From Tetrahymena thermophila SB210 (lineage: Eukaryota > Ciliophora > Oligohymenophorea > Hymenostomatida > Tetrahymenidae): 64,000 nt of DNA. The stretch covers positions 62,001 through 126,000 of the forward strand of contig NW_002476396.1 of the NCBI RefSeq assembly GCF_000189635.1, in the 5' to 3' direction. A model generated the notes under the pieces. It had not been told where the DNA came from, made no database searches, and worked only from the letters and a program-made list of their open reading frames with translations. Made by a program: the position numbers and the translations under genes. Shown here piece after piece: positions 25,037-37,382 of this stretch (positions are counted from its first letter, which is position 1; the number at the start of each line of letters is the position of its first letter).

Positions 25037-28000
25037 ATGTACATAAATTTCTAGCTGATTTTAGCTTTAAATTTTATTTTTTAATTTCTTTGCAATAGCT
25101 TGGCTCCTATTGAAATTTCTGGCTAAATCTATTATATAACTGTAATTTAATTTAATTAAATTCTATCCATCAATTAATAAAAAAATAAATAATATTTTAT
25201 TAATATTAGGAAACTAATTCTATCTTATACAGAGGAACAGATAATATAGTTAAAATTAGTGTTTTAGATACATAAGGAAGGATAACTTCTACTTACAATT
25301 TAATAGGTTTGAATTTTAATATCGCTATTGTAGTCAGATTTTTTACAACAGATGTATTTAATTTATTACCTTCTTTTGCTAATTATAACTTTATTCATTA
25401 TAAAATTAGTAAAAAAATATAGTATATGCATGTGAATTTAATAAATCATACTACTACATTATAGACTATAATAAAATGTAGAATGGTTCGCCTACCTTTT
25501 TTACTTAAATTAATTTCCCTCCGCTACTCTATCCATGCTCAAGTTATATAGTATAGAAGCTAGTAAATATTAATTTCGAAATTTTTTCATATAAAATGTT
25601 ATTTATTATACGTGATAATTCATACCATATCCTCTTATTTGTTAATTTCTACATTACCATATTTATATAGAGTTAAATACCTTTCTTTTAAAAAATGGAT
25701 TTCGTGAAATTAAATTAAAAAACTTGTTTTAAATTATAAAAAGCAAGGTTATTATTATTTGCTTTGCCTGTAGAGTAGTAATTACTATATTGTTTGTGAG
25801 AGATCATTTGATTTGCTGTTTACTTCAACCAATCGTGTCTTCAGCAGTTTATAAGAACCCACAAATTCTTTTTATTTTTATAATTAATTCATACAAATGC
25901 AGAAATAATATTTATTTATGAATGGCAAGAAGTATACTCAATAATAAGTTGGCAAATTATTTTTAATTAATGTAAAAATCTATTTATTATTTTATTTTTT
26001 TAAATAAAAATAAATATTTTATATTCAAAAGCAAAAGTATAATTTATATTATTAATAAGGCTTTCAAGCATTAGTACAGCTATCTTTTTCAAATGACTAA
26101 GCAATATTAGTCAAATAAATAACTAGATTCACTACCAATTATTCCTATGTCATTTAATTTCCTACTGTAAATAATTAATTAATCCTTTAATTCACTTAAC
26201 TTCTATTTTTCAAAAATTTTACTCATTTATAATAGAAATTTATTAGAATTAAAAATTTGCTCAATTAAATTTATAAATAAATAAATGACTTTCATGTTTA
26301 AAGTATATTTTATTTTTAAAAATATTAATTTAGAAAGCATTTATTCTAGTTTAAGAATTTAATAATCTAAGCTATCACTTTTTAATTTATGGCGTTGAAG
26401 ACTTTTAATTAACTTAAACATTTGGAGATTCGTTCCCTACTAATTTACCTCAAAACTCTAAGTACTACTAATATAATGTAACATTTTTTAATTTATTAAC
26501 ATAATTTAACAAAATTTTTAACTAGAACTTCATCTTCTTAGGAAACAATTATTATGAGCTAATGTATATCTAACAATCAAATTAAATCTAAATTAAGAAA
26601 TTTCCTATTAATTCTGGGAAAATATATTTTGCCAACACCAATCCTCTCGATTTTCTCTTTAACAAAGTAACCTTTAAATTACTGTTTATAGAATAGAACT
26701 TAAAAATTTTTATTTAAAATATAAACCAAAATAGGGTTTTGGTTCTAATGTTCAGCTCTAAACTTCTTCTGGTGGAGTTACAACATATTTTACTACGATA
26801 TAATAAATGTATAATATGATACCAGGATGCTCTGTATATATAGACAATACAATTTAAATGTGTAAATAATGTGATTAAAATTATTATTTACAAGACGGAA
26901 GATGCCTCACTGCTTGTGAAGATGGCTTTTACTACTCGTAAGCTATTTTTATTTGTTTATTTATATTTTATTTTATTTATTTATTTCTTCATTTATTTAT
27001 TTATTTATTTATTTATTTAATTATTTACTTATTTTGTTCATCATCATTTTATTATTTGAATCTTAATTTTAGAGGAAGTACATGCTTGCCTTGTAATGAA
27101 ACATGCTAAACTTGTAACGGGCCCTCAACAAAGAATTGTTTGACATGTCATCAAGAATAATATTTATTTTTAGATAACTCGTGCTGTGATTGTAACTCAA
27201 CAGGGCAAATAAAAATAGATCCAAATTGTAAGTGTGTTGATAATTATATTTTTTATAATTCGGCTTGTGTATAAAATTATTTAGATTACAGTCCTAATGC
27301 ATTTACATAGGAGACTGTATAAAAATTAAATTAATCAACAAAAGTGAGCTTATAAGTTTCGTTAGCCACTACAACTTTTCTTAGTGCTGTTTAGAATTTA
27401 TTTTCTTAGTCCAGCTTTGGCATAGTTATGAGTGGGTTGACTTGCTTGAAGCTGAGTTATCTCTCTTTAGTAAGCTCTGTCCTGCCCTAATAAATATTCT
27501 CTCCTCTAAAAACTGTAATTGGTAATAAAATTTATTTTATTTTAAATTTATTTAACTTTAATTTTAATCAATTTATAGAATAATGTCCTCCATAATAATT
27601 CAGTAGTTTGAATATGTTTGCTGAATTAATTAACTCTAACGATAGTCAATATCAAAATGTTTAATATAATAGCTTTGGTCTTTCTTTTAATTTTTTAAAA
27701 ACATTAGGGTAGTCTATTGTCTTATTCTTAATCTGCTTGTTTTGCTTTGTTTTATTTTTTGTATTGATAGAGAAAATAAAAAATGAAAAAGCTCAATCGT
27801 TTTCACTAAAGGTTTACAATAAAGTGTTTTCAAGCTTTATAATTTAATATTTTTAGCTAGTAATCGTAATGTTTGTGATTGGTATCAACTAACACATAAA
27901 ATAATTTGGCTATAATTTTGATAGTAACAATATAGGAGTGCAAATTACTTTTTTACTACTGATTATACCAGTTACAATACTTATTTTACAATAACAATAC

Positions 28001-28760
28001 AAATATTTAAACAAAGAAAGGCCTACAAAAAAAATATAAAGCTTTTCAGAAGTGAATAGAGAAAAAATACAAAATGAGGCTATATTCGAATCAAAAATAA
28101 GAAGAAACTATATGATTATTTATTAAATATTTGAATCATTTTTAATTCCTATTTGCTTTATTTAATTAAGCTAAAGTTGGATCGCTACATGCGTGGTTGC
28201 AATAATTATTTAGCTGTCTTAATTATTAATCATAATTTATCTAAAGCCATTTTACTCTAAAATAACAAATGCTTATTTTATTATTGATTCTTCTTTATGG
28301 CTAACGATGTATATTTAGTTTCTAATTTTAAACATTTATAGTTAAAAGGGAAACCCAAATTAATATTCAGAGATTTTAAATATATTTAGTTATACTTTTT
28401 TAATTAATCTTTAAATTATAATGTTGGAATTAACTATTTTCTTACTGATATCTTTAACATTATAGATATACTAATACTTTAAATAATCAAAAAAACATCC
28501 TTAATAATAAGATAATTAAGACAATTTTCAAATTGAATTAATGCCAAAGTAGTTTACTTCAAGCGATTTTTCAGAAATAAGAGATAGACATGCTGTTACT
28601 ACCAGAACAAACTATAAGAATGAATTTAAAGTGCTTAGCTTATATGAAAAAATGTTTAAGAAAAAATAAAACAATAAAGTTAAATAAAACTAAAATGAAA
28701 TAGTTTGAAAAATTTTCATAAAATAAAATTGTAAATAATGCTTTAATTATTAATTTTATT
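23938..28760. repeat. Tandem duplication unit 1 (carries paralogue B)
   Basis: About 4.8 kb that matches 29829-34740 in the same orientation, in exons, introns and ~1.1 kb of upstream DNA. Similarity is high in the 3' exons (27073-28640) and lower upstream. Boundaries were judged by eye and may be off by tens of bases. Confidence 0.8.
25037..28708 (+). CDS. Cys-rich ectodomain protein with seven hydrophobic segments (paralogue B, apparent frameshift)
   Basis: Exons: 25037-25141, 25210-25562, 25744-25971, 26032-26166, 26334-26477, 26526-26666, 26735-26937, 27073-27521, 27579-28708; TGA stop. Signal peptide MYINFQLILALNFIF. Cys-rich block near MIPGCSVYIDNT, TCLPCNETCQTC and SCCDCNSTGQ, then seven hydrophobic segments (for example SIVLFLICLFCFVLFFVLI) and a basic tail. 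The second exon is 353 nt, one base short of a whole number of codons. The equivalent exon of paralogue C (31087-31449) is 363 nt and fully open. The missing base lies near 25400-25412, where B reads TATAAAATTAGT and C reads TATAAAAAGTAGT. Either B is a recent pseudogene, or this is a sequencing error in an A-rich run. With the frame intact it would be about 962 residues. Function unknown. Confidence 0.7.
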
Positions 28761-30912
28761 AATTAAAATAATTCTAAAAATATGTTTTTATTTATTTAAT
28801 AGTTTACTAAATGAATTTTATATATTTTTTATTCATTTAATATTATAACAATACTTTTATTTTGTAATAAATTAATCATCAAAAAACAATAACTTTAATC
28901 AATCATTAAAAATTTTTTTTAGCATGCAGGTTGGTTCAATTAAATTTTTGCTATTTTATTAGTAATTAAAAATTTTGCCTATTTATGAAATAAATAAAAA
29001 TCATTTAAATATAATAAAAATTAGCTTGTTGAAATCAAAAATTTTTAAATTTATCTTCAATAATTAATTTTAAGGAAGAAATTTATGAATTTTATTTAAA
29101 TTGCCAATTCAAAATAAATAAAAGTATATTTGTGAATTAGTTAGAATTTATAATTATTATTTTGATATTAATAAATTTATTTAAAATGAAGCATTAATTA
29201 ACTAAAATCATCAAAATGTAAATTTAAAATCAAATAATATTCATAATGATTAAGAAGGTTAGTAAATTAAATGATCTTACAATTAATTAATTATTAATTA
29301 AGTAAAATTTAAATTCAATCAAATAATATTGTGTGTTAAAGAAAGTAAATTTTAATATTAACTATCTTACTAATTAAATAATTTACAGTAATAATTAATT
29401 ATCTTAGAATTTGATTCTCAAAGATAAAGTAAGTGACGTGACTTAAAATTTTAAATAAAATGATCTAAAGCTTTTTATTTTTTTATTAATAATTAAAATA
29501 CTTTAAAAATATAATTTTTAAATTAATAATGAAATCAAATAAAAATATTAAAATATTTAATTAAATTTTAATAAAATATTCTAAAATTATTTTAAACGAC
29601 ATCTTCTTCAAATAATTTTAAGCAACACCATAATTTCAGGTGTGATATAAAAATGGTAAAATTAGGCGCCCTTTCAATTATTTAAAAAGTAGTGTCATTT
29701 AAAGGTATTAAGATTCGGTGTTTTTTTGAATGAATATGTGAAAGTGTCATTTAAATATATATACTGTAAATGCTCATTAATTAAGGCATTCCCTAAGTAT
29801 CTTTTTAGCCTAAAAAAAAGTGCCTAATTTAATAGATTTTTTTATTCCCTCATATATTAAATATTTAATATTAATTATTTAAATATAATAAAATAAATTT
29901 TTTTTGTAATGAAAATTATTTACAGATTAGATTAATAAATAATTTGATCTATATTTTCAAATATTAATTTTTGAATATTTTTAGCTTTGTTTGAATCTTA
30001 TCAAATAAATTTTTGTAATGAAAAAAAATGAATGAAATAAGAAATAATCAAACAAAATTTGCATTGAAAGTAGAAAATAAAGAGATGGAAAAATTTTATA
30101 TTTAATTAAATATCTAACTAATATTTTTTAATTTAAATTTACGCCAATTAATCGAAAAATTTTATTTGAAAAATTAAGGAAAATAAGTAAATAAACAAAT
30201 TAATTTAGTTGTACTGTTTGTATAGACGCCACACAATTTAATTAGCTTGCTAAAGAAGAATAAAATACAAAGCTTAATCAAAGAGTACATTTTGTAAAAA
30301 AAAGACAAAACATACCTTCGAATTTCTTATTTAATTAAAGCTATTTTTAGGTTTTAGCTTACATAATTTTATATTTTGTTACATTGGTAATGAATTTAAT
30401 GAAAAAAGGATTATATATAGAAATATTTCTAAAATAAAACCTCATAATTAGTCGATTTAAATAAAAAATTAGCTCATAAAGTGTATAATATCCTTTAGAA
30501 TAAATATAAAAATTAGAAGATATTTATGTAGTTAATCTTCATCTTTATTTATAGATAAATGTAGCTCTAAAGGTTAAAAAATAAATTCTATATGCCGCAT
30601 TTGATTTTTATGAATAAATACAAAAGGATTTGACTATATTATCTAATAATAATAATACAAAATATCTATTATATATAATATATTCTAGTTCTTTACGTTT
30701 CTATAGTATATTAGTTTCATTATATATTAAATTCTTATAATTATCTTATTTAAATGAAAAAAAATTGTGGTTATTTATAGATTGATCATATAGATATTAA
30801 TTAACATAGAAATTAGAGGAAAAAGAAAATTTGTAAAAATTTAATTTTTAGAAACTTTTCAATTCACATAATTTTTAGAGAGGAAAAAAGGAAGAAAGAA
30901 AGAAATAAATAA
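28709..30912. other. Intergenic region between paralogues B and C
   Basis: No gene supported. The left part is unique AT-rich DNA. A 172-bp segment bounded by inverted repeats lies at 29659-29830, directly before the second duplication unit begins. From ~29829 the sequence matches the upstream region of paralogue B. Confidence 0.5.
29659..29830. mobile_element. Possible small TIR-bounded element at a duplication junction
   Basis: The arms AAATTAGGC (29659-29667) and GCCTAATTT (29822-29830) are perfect 9-bp inverted repeats and continue imperfectly inward. The inside holds two copies of AGTGTCATTTAAA (29691 and 29743) and is GC-richer than its flanks. The right arm touches the start of the ~4.9-kb repeat unit. 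No coding capacity. It may be a MITE-like element or the scar of the duplication. Confidence 0.4.
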
Positions 30913-33900
30913 ATGCACATAATTTTCTAGCTGATTTTAGCTTTAAATTATATTTTTTAATATAATTGCAATAACTTGACTCCTATATAAATTTCTAGCT
31001 AAATCTATTATATAACTGTAATTTAATTAAATTCTATCCATTAACTAATAAAAATAAATAAATAAATAATATTTTATTAAAATTAGGACACTAATTCTAT
31101 TTTTTATAGAGGTACAGATAATATAGTTAAAATAAGTATGTTAGATACCTAAGGAAGGGTAACTTCTACTTACAATTTAATAGGTTTGAATTTTAAAATC
31201 GCTAATTTAGTCAGATTATTTACAACAGATGTATTTAATTTATTTATTTACTTACCATCTATTGCTAATCATTCTTTTATTCATTATAAAAAGTAGTAAA
31301 AAAATATAGTATACGCATGTGAATAAAATTAAAAATACTACTACATTATAGACTTTAACAAAATGTAGAATGGTTCACCTAGCTTTTTTACTTAAAATTA
31401 TTACCCTCAGCTAGTCTTTCCTTGCTCAAATTTTATAGTCTAGAAGCTAGTAAATATTAATTTTAAAATATTTTTCAAACAAACAAACTGAGTGAGTGAG
31501 TGAGTGTTATAAAACATGAAAATTCATTTTTTATCCTTTTATTTATTTCTGCGTTACCTTTTTTTATACTAAAAATTAAAAATGGATTCGGTGAAATTAA
31601 ATTAAAAAAATTGTTTTAAATTCTAAAAAAGCAAGGTTATTATTATTTGCTTTGCCTAGAAAGTAGTAATTACTATATTATTTGTGAGAAAACATTTGAT
31701 TTGCTGTTTACTTCAACCAATCTTGCCTTCAGAAGTATTGTAGAACCCACCAATTCTTTTTACTTTTATAATTAATACATACAAATGCAGAGATAATATT
31801 TATTTATGAATGGTAAGAAGTATACCCAATAAACAATTAGCAGATTGTATTTAATAAACGTAAAAATATATTCATTATTATTATTTTTTTAATATTAATA
31901 TATATTTTATATTTAAAAGCAAAAGTATAATTTATATTATTAATAAGCCTTTCAAGCATTAGTACAGTTATCTTTTTAAAATGACTAAGCAATAGTAGTC
32001 AAATAAATATCTAAATTCACTAGCAATTATTCCTATGTCATTTAATTTCCTACTGTAAATAATTAATCACTTCTTTAATTTACTTAACTTCTACTTTTAA
32101 AAAATTTAATTTTACACAATTTTGAAATAGAAATTTATTGGAATGAAAAAAATGCTCAATCAAATTTATAAATACCTTTTATGCTTAAATAATATTTTAT
32201 TTTAAAAATATTAAATTAGAAAGCATTTATTCTAGTTTAAGAATTTAATAATCCAAACTATCGCTTTTTTATTTATTGCATTGACGACTTCTAAATAACT
32301 TAAACATTTGGAGATTCTTTCCCTACTAATTTATCTATAAACTATAAGTACTACTAATATAATGTAACATTTATTATTTATTAGCATAATTTAACAAAAT
32401 TTTTAACTAGAATTTCATCTTCTTAGGAAGCAATTATTATGAGCTAATATATATCTAATAATTAAATTAAATCTAAATTAAGAAATTTCCTATCAATTCT
32501 GGTAAAATATATCTTGCCAACACTAATCCTCTAGACTATCTCTTTAACGAAGTAAGCTTTAAATGGTCATTTATTTATTGAATCGATCTAAAATTTTTAT
32601 TTAAAATATAAACCAAAATAGGGTTTTGGTTCTAATGTTCAGCTCTAAACTTCTTCTGGTGGACTTACAACATATTTTACTACGATATAATAAATGTATA
32701 ATATGATACCAGGATGCTCTGTATATATAGACAATACAATTTAAATGTGTAAATAATGTGATTAAAATTATTATTTACAAGATGGAAGATGCCTCACTGC
32801 TTGTGAAGATGGCTTTTATTACTCGTAAGCTATTTTTATTTGTTTATTTATTTAATTAATTAATTATTTACTTATTTTGATCATCATCATTTTATTATTT
32901 GAATCTTAATTTTAGAGGAAGTACATGCTTGCCTTGTAATGAAACGTGCTAAACTTGTAATGGACCCTCAACAAAGAATTGTTTGACATGTCATCAAGAT
33001 TAATATTTATTTTTAGATAACTCGTGCTGTGATTGTAACTCAACAGGGCAAATAATACTAGATCCAAATTGTAAGTGTGCTGATAATTATATTTTTTACA
33101 ATTTGGCTTGTACATAAAATTATTTAGATTACAGTCCTAATCCATTTACATAGGAGCTTGTATAAAAATTAAATTAATAAACAAAAGTGAGCTTATAAGT
33201 TTCGTTAGCCACTACAACTTTTCGTAGTGCTGTTTAGAACTTATTTTCTTAGTCCCAGTTTTGGAATAGTTATGAGTGNNNNNNNNNNNNNNNNNNNNNN
33301 NNNNNNNNNNNNNNNNNNNNNNNNNNNNNNNNNNNNNNNNNNNNNNNNNNNNNNNNNNNNNNNNNNNNNNNNNNNNNNGAATAGTTATGAGTGGATTGAC
33401 TTGCTTGAAACTGAGTTATCTCTCTTTAGTTAGCTCTATCCTGCCCTAATAAATATTCTCTCCTCTAAAAACTGTAATTGGTAATAAATAATTTGTTTAT
33501 TTATTTATTTTATGATTTATCTAACTTTAATTTTAATCTATTTTTAGATTAATGTCCTCCATTATAATTCAGTAGTTTGAATATTTTTGCTCAATTAATT
33601 AGCTATAACGATAGTCAATATCAAAATCTTTAATATTAAAACTTTGGTCTTTCCTTTTATTTTTTAAAAACATCCGGGTAATCTATCGTCTTATTCTTAA
33701 TTTGCTTGTTTTGCTTTGTTTTATTTTTTGCATTAACAGAGAAAATTAAAAATCAAAAAATTTAATCTTACTCATTAAAGGCTTACAATAAAGTGTTTTC
33801 AAGCTTTATAATTTAATATTTTTAGCTAGTAATAGTAATGTTTGTGATTGGTATTAATTAGAATATAAAATAATTTGGCTATATTTTTGATAGTAACAAT

Positions 33901-34677
33901 ATAGGAGTGCAAATAACTCTTTTACTATTGATTATACCTGTTGCTATACTTATTTTACAATAACAATACAAATATTTAAACAAAGAAAGATTAACAAAAA
34001 AAATATTAAGCTTTTCAGAAGTGAATAGAGAAAAAATACAAAATGAGGCTATATTCGAATCAAAAATAAGAAGAAACTATATGATTATTTACTAAATATT
34101 TGAGTCATTTTTAATTCCTATTTGCTTTATTTAATTAAGCTAAAGTTGGATCGCTACATGTGTGATTGCAATAATTATTTAGCTATCTTAATTATTAATC
34201 ATAATTTATCTAAAACCATTTTACTCGAATCTAACAAATGTTTATTTTATTATTGATTCATCTCTATGGTTAACAATGTATATTTAGTTTCTAATTTTAA
34301 ACATTTATAGTTAAAAGGGAAACCCAAATTAATACTCAGAGATATTAAATATATTTAGCTATTCATTTTTAATTAATTCCTAAGTTATAATGTTGGAATT
34401 AACTATTTTTTTACTGATCTCTTTAACATTATAGGCTTATAAATACTTTAAATAATCAAAAAAATAACCTTAGCAGTTAGATAGTCAAAATAATTTTCAA
34501 ATAGAATTAGTGCCAAAGTAGTTTACTTCAAATGATTTGTCAGAAATAAGAGATGAACATGCTGCTTCTACTGGAAAAAACTATAAGGATCAATTTAAAG
34601 TGTTTAGCTTATATGAAAAAATGTTTAAGAAAAAATAAAACAAATAAATTTTATAAAAATAAAAAGAAATAATTTGA
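30913..34677 (+). CDS. Cys-rich ectodomain protein with seven hydrophobic segments (paralogue C, contains assembly gap)
   Basis: Close copy of paralogue B. Exon 1 (30913-31017) encodes a signal peptide (MHIIFQLILALNYIF). Exon 2 (31087-31449, 363 nt) is open throughout, unlike its counterpart in B. Later exons follow B's pattern: CAAGG-starting exon near 31631, then the Cys-rich exons near 32634-32827 and 32917-33480, and the membrane exon from about 33548 to the TGA at 34677. The Cys-rich exon is broken by 100 N at 33279-33378, and one extra base near 33254 (TAGTCCCAG where B has TAGTCCAG) shifts the frame just before the gap; both look like read-end error rather than decay. Seven hydrophobic segments and a basic tail as in B. 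Function unknown; predicted membrane protein. Confidence 0.75.
33279..33378. other. Assembly gap of 100 N, probably of zero true length
   Basis: The last bases before the gap and the first after it are the same 15-mer, GAATAGTTATGAGTG. Paralogue B is continuous across this point with that sequence once. The gap is therefore most likely an unjoined overlap and not missing DNA. Confidence 0.85.
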
Positions 34678-35132
34678 AAAATTTTTACATAAATTAAAAT
34701 TGTAAATAATATTTTAATCATTAAATTTATTAATAAAAATAATTGTAAAAATGTATTTATACTAATCGGATTAGAGAACAATTAGAAATATATATATATA
34801 TATAAACCACCCATCATTACTGGATTAAATTAGAAAAATCTACAAAATAAAAATTATTTTTATGAAATTTATGAATAGTAAGTAAGAAATTACTACAATT
34901 TTTTCAACATATGACTAACTAACTGTACATTATTTTTTTGCTACATATTTTAAAATAAACGTTTTAAATAGAAATTTCAATATTAAATAATCAATGTTAT
35001 ACTAACTTTTTTGTGATATCTCTTACTAAAAGCAAATTTATAAATTCTTTTAATTTATTTGTTCTTTTTATCCAGTTATAATTAATTAAATTTCAATTAA
35101 TTGCTATTCAATATATTTGAAAAAAAAAATAA
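34678..35132. other. Intergenic AT-rich DNA
   Basis: No gene seen. A TA run lies at ~34788-34803. The right end matches the region before 39371 (for example AATATTTTTGAAAATAAATAAATGATATAATAGAT), so the 5' flanks of LRR genes 2 and 3 are also duplicated. Confidence 0.5.
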
Positions 35133-37346
35133 ATGATATAATAGATTAAAAATGCCAACAAATTAGAAGAAGTAATTATTTATTTATTTATCTATTTACA
35201 TTAAATTAATTTTTATTAATATAAAAAGTTTTTAAACTCTTCACTTTAATCTCACGAAATTCTCCATATTGATCTAAGGTATTTTTAATTTATAAATATT
35301 TTTATTATTTTTACTTTCTTTATTTTTAACTTACAATTTATTTACCTATTACTCATTCATTTTATTTAACAAATATTATTTAGTTATTTTTACTTTATTT
35401 TTACTTTCTATTTTTAAAATTCATTATCTATTTTTTCTTTCTAACACTTTTACTTGATATGAACAGTTTATTTGTTTTAGATTGTGATATTTTTAGTTAT
35501 AAAAATGAATTTAAAACAATAAAATTCTTTTAATTTGTTTATTATTAGCTTTTTATTTGATTTATTTTTTCTTTTTCTTTTTTATTGTACTTCTATTTAT
35601 TATCTTCTATGATTGTTAATTTAACTCATTTTTCTATTATCAACTATTTGTTGCTTTTATTATTATTAATTAATTCATTTCTTATTATTTAATATTTTTT
35701 CTTCATTTTTCTTTCTAACTTACTAATTAATTTTTCATTTTTTCTTCAATATTTAAAAAGTTACAATCGAATTGGTGTTGAAGGTGCATCAAGGTTAGGT
35801 TCTGCTTTAGGAAAGTGCACTAATCTCTCGAATTTGACACTTGATCTTTAGTAATTTAGTTTATTTGTTTTGCATTGAGATATTTTTCGTTATAAAAATG
35901 AATTTAAAATAATAGAGCTCTTTTAATTATTTAATTTTATTTTATTTGATTTCTTTTTCTTTTTTATTGTACTTGTTTTTTTTTTTTCTTCTATCTTTCT
36001 TTATATAATTTATTTTTTTATTCCCCGATTTTGCTTTTATTATTATTAATTAATTTCTTATTATAATAATATTTTTTCTTCATTTTTCCTTCTAACTAAT
36101 TAATAATATATTTTTTCTTCAATATTTAAAAAGGGCAAATTAAATTGGTCATTAAGGCGCAATAGGCTTAATTTCTGCTTTAGAAAATTTCACTAATCTC
36201 TCAAATTTTACACTTAATATAGGGTAAAAATACTTTATTTATTTTGAAGTATGATATTTTTAATTATAAAAATGAATTTAATCTATTAAAATTATTACCT
36301 AGCTTTTTATTTGATTTATTTTTTCTTTTTCATTTTTATTGTACTTGTATTTTTTATCTTCTATGCTTTTTAATTTAACTCATTTTTTTATTTTCAACTA
36401 TTTTTGCTTTTATTATTATTAATTAATTCATTTCTTATTATTTAATATTTTTTCTTCATTTTTCCTTCTAACTAACTAACTAATTAATTTTTTTTTCTTC
36501 AATATATATTTTAAAAGTTAAAATTAAATTGGTGATGAAGGTGTATCAGTCTTAGGTTCTCATATAGGAAAGTGCACTAATCTCTCGAATTTGACACTTG
36601 ATCTTGAGTAATTTAGTTTATTTGTTTTGCATTGAGATATTTTTCGTTATAAAAATGAATTTAAAATAATAGAGCTCTTTTAATTATTTAATTTTATTTT
36701 ATTTGATTTCTTTTTCATTTTTATTGTACTTGTGATATAGTAGATAAGGGGAATTATTGCCGGTCAACCAATATTAAAAACCATAAAACCAAAAATTTAA
36801 ATAAAGTTCTCATTCATTTTTGAATATAACCCCCGCATTTCCTCCCCACCGATTTATTTTTATTTTTTATTGAACTTGTTATTTTTTTCTATCCTTCTTA
36901 ATTTAACTCATTTTTTTATTATCAACTATTACTTTTATTATTATTAATTAATTTAATTCCTATTATTTCATATTTTTTATTAATTTTTTCCTTCTAACTA
37001 ACTAATAAATTATTTATTATTTCTTCATTATTTAAAAAGTAGCAATAAAATTGGTGCAAAAGGTGCATCAGACTTAGGTACTGCTTTAGCAAATTGCACT
37101 AATCTCTCAACTTTGACACTTAATCTTTAGTAAATTCATTTTATTTGTTTTTGATTGTGATATTTTTAATTATAAAAATGAATTTAAAACAAAATAACTC
37201 TTTTAATTTGTCTATTAGCTTTTTATTTGATTGATTTCTTTTTCTTTTAAATTGTATTTGTGTTTTTTTCAACTTTTCTTAATTTTAAATGTTGCTTTTA
37301 TTTTTATTAATTAATTAATTTCTTATTATTTCATATTTTTTCTTAG

Positions 37347-37382
<36 letters not shown>

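Larger units (their letters stand above)
29829..34740. repeat. Tandem duplication unit 2 (carries paralogue C)
   Basis: Second copy of the unit at 23938-28760, in direct orientation. It includes the upstream region, all exons and introns, and a short 3' flank. Confidence 0.8.
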
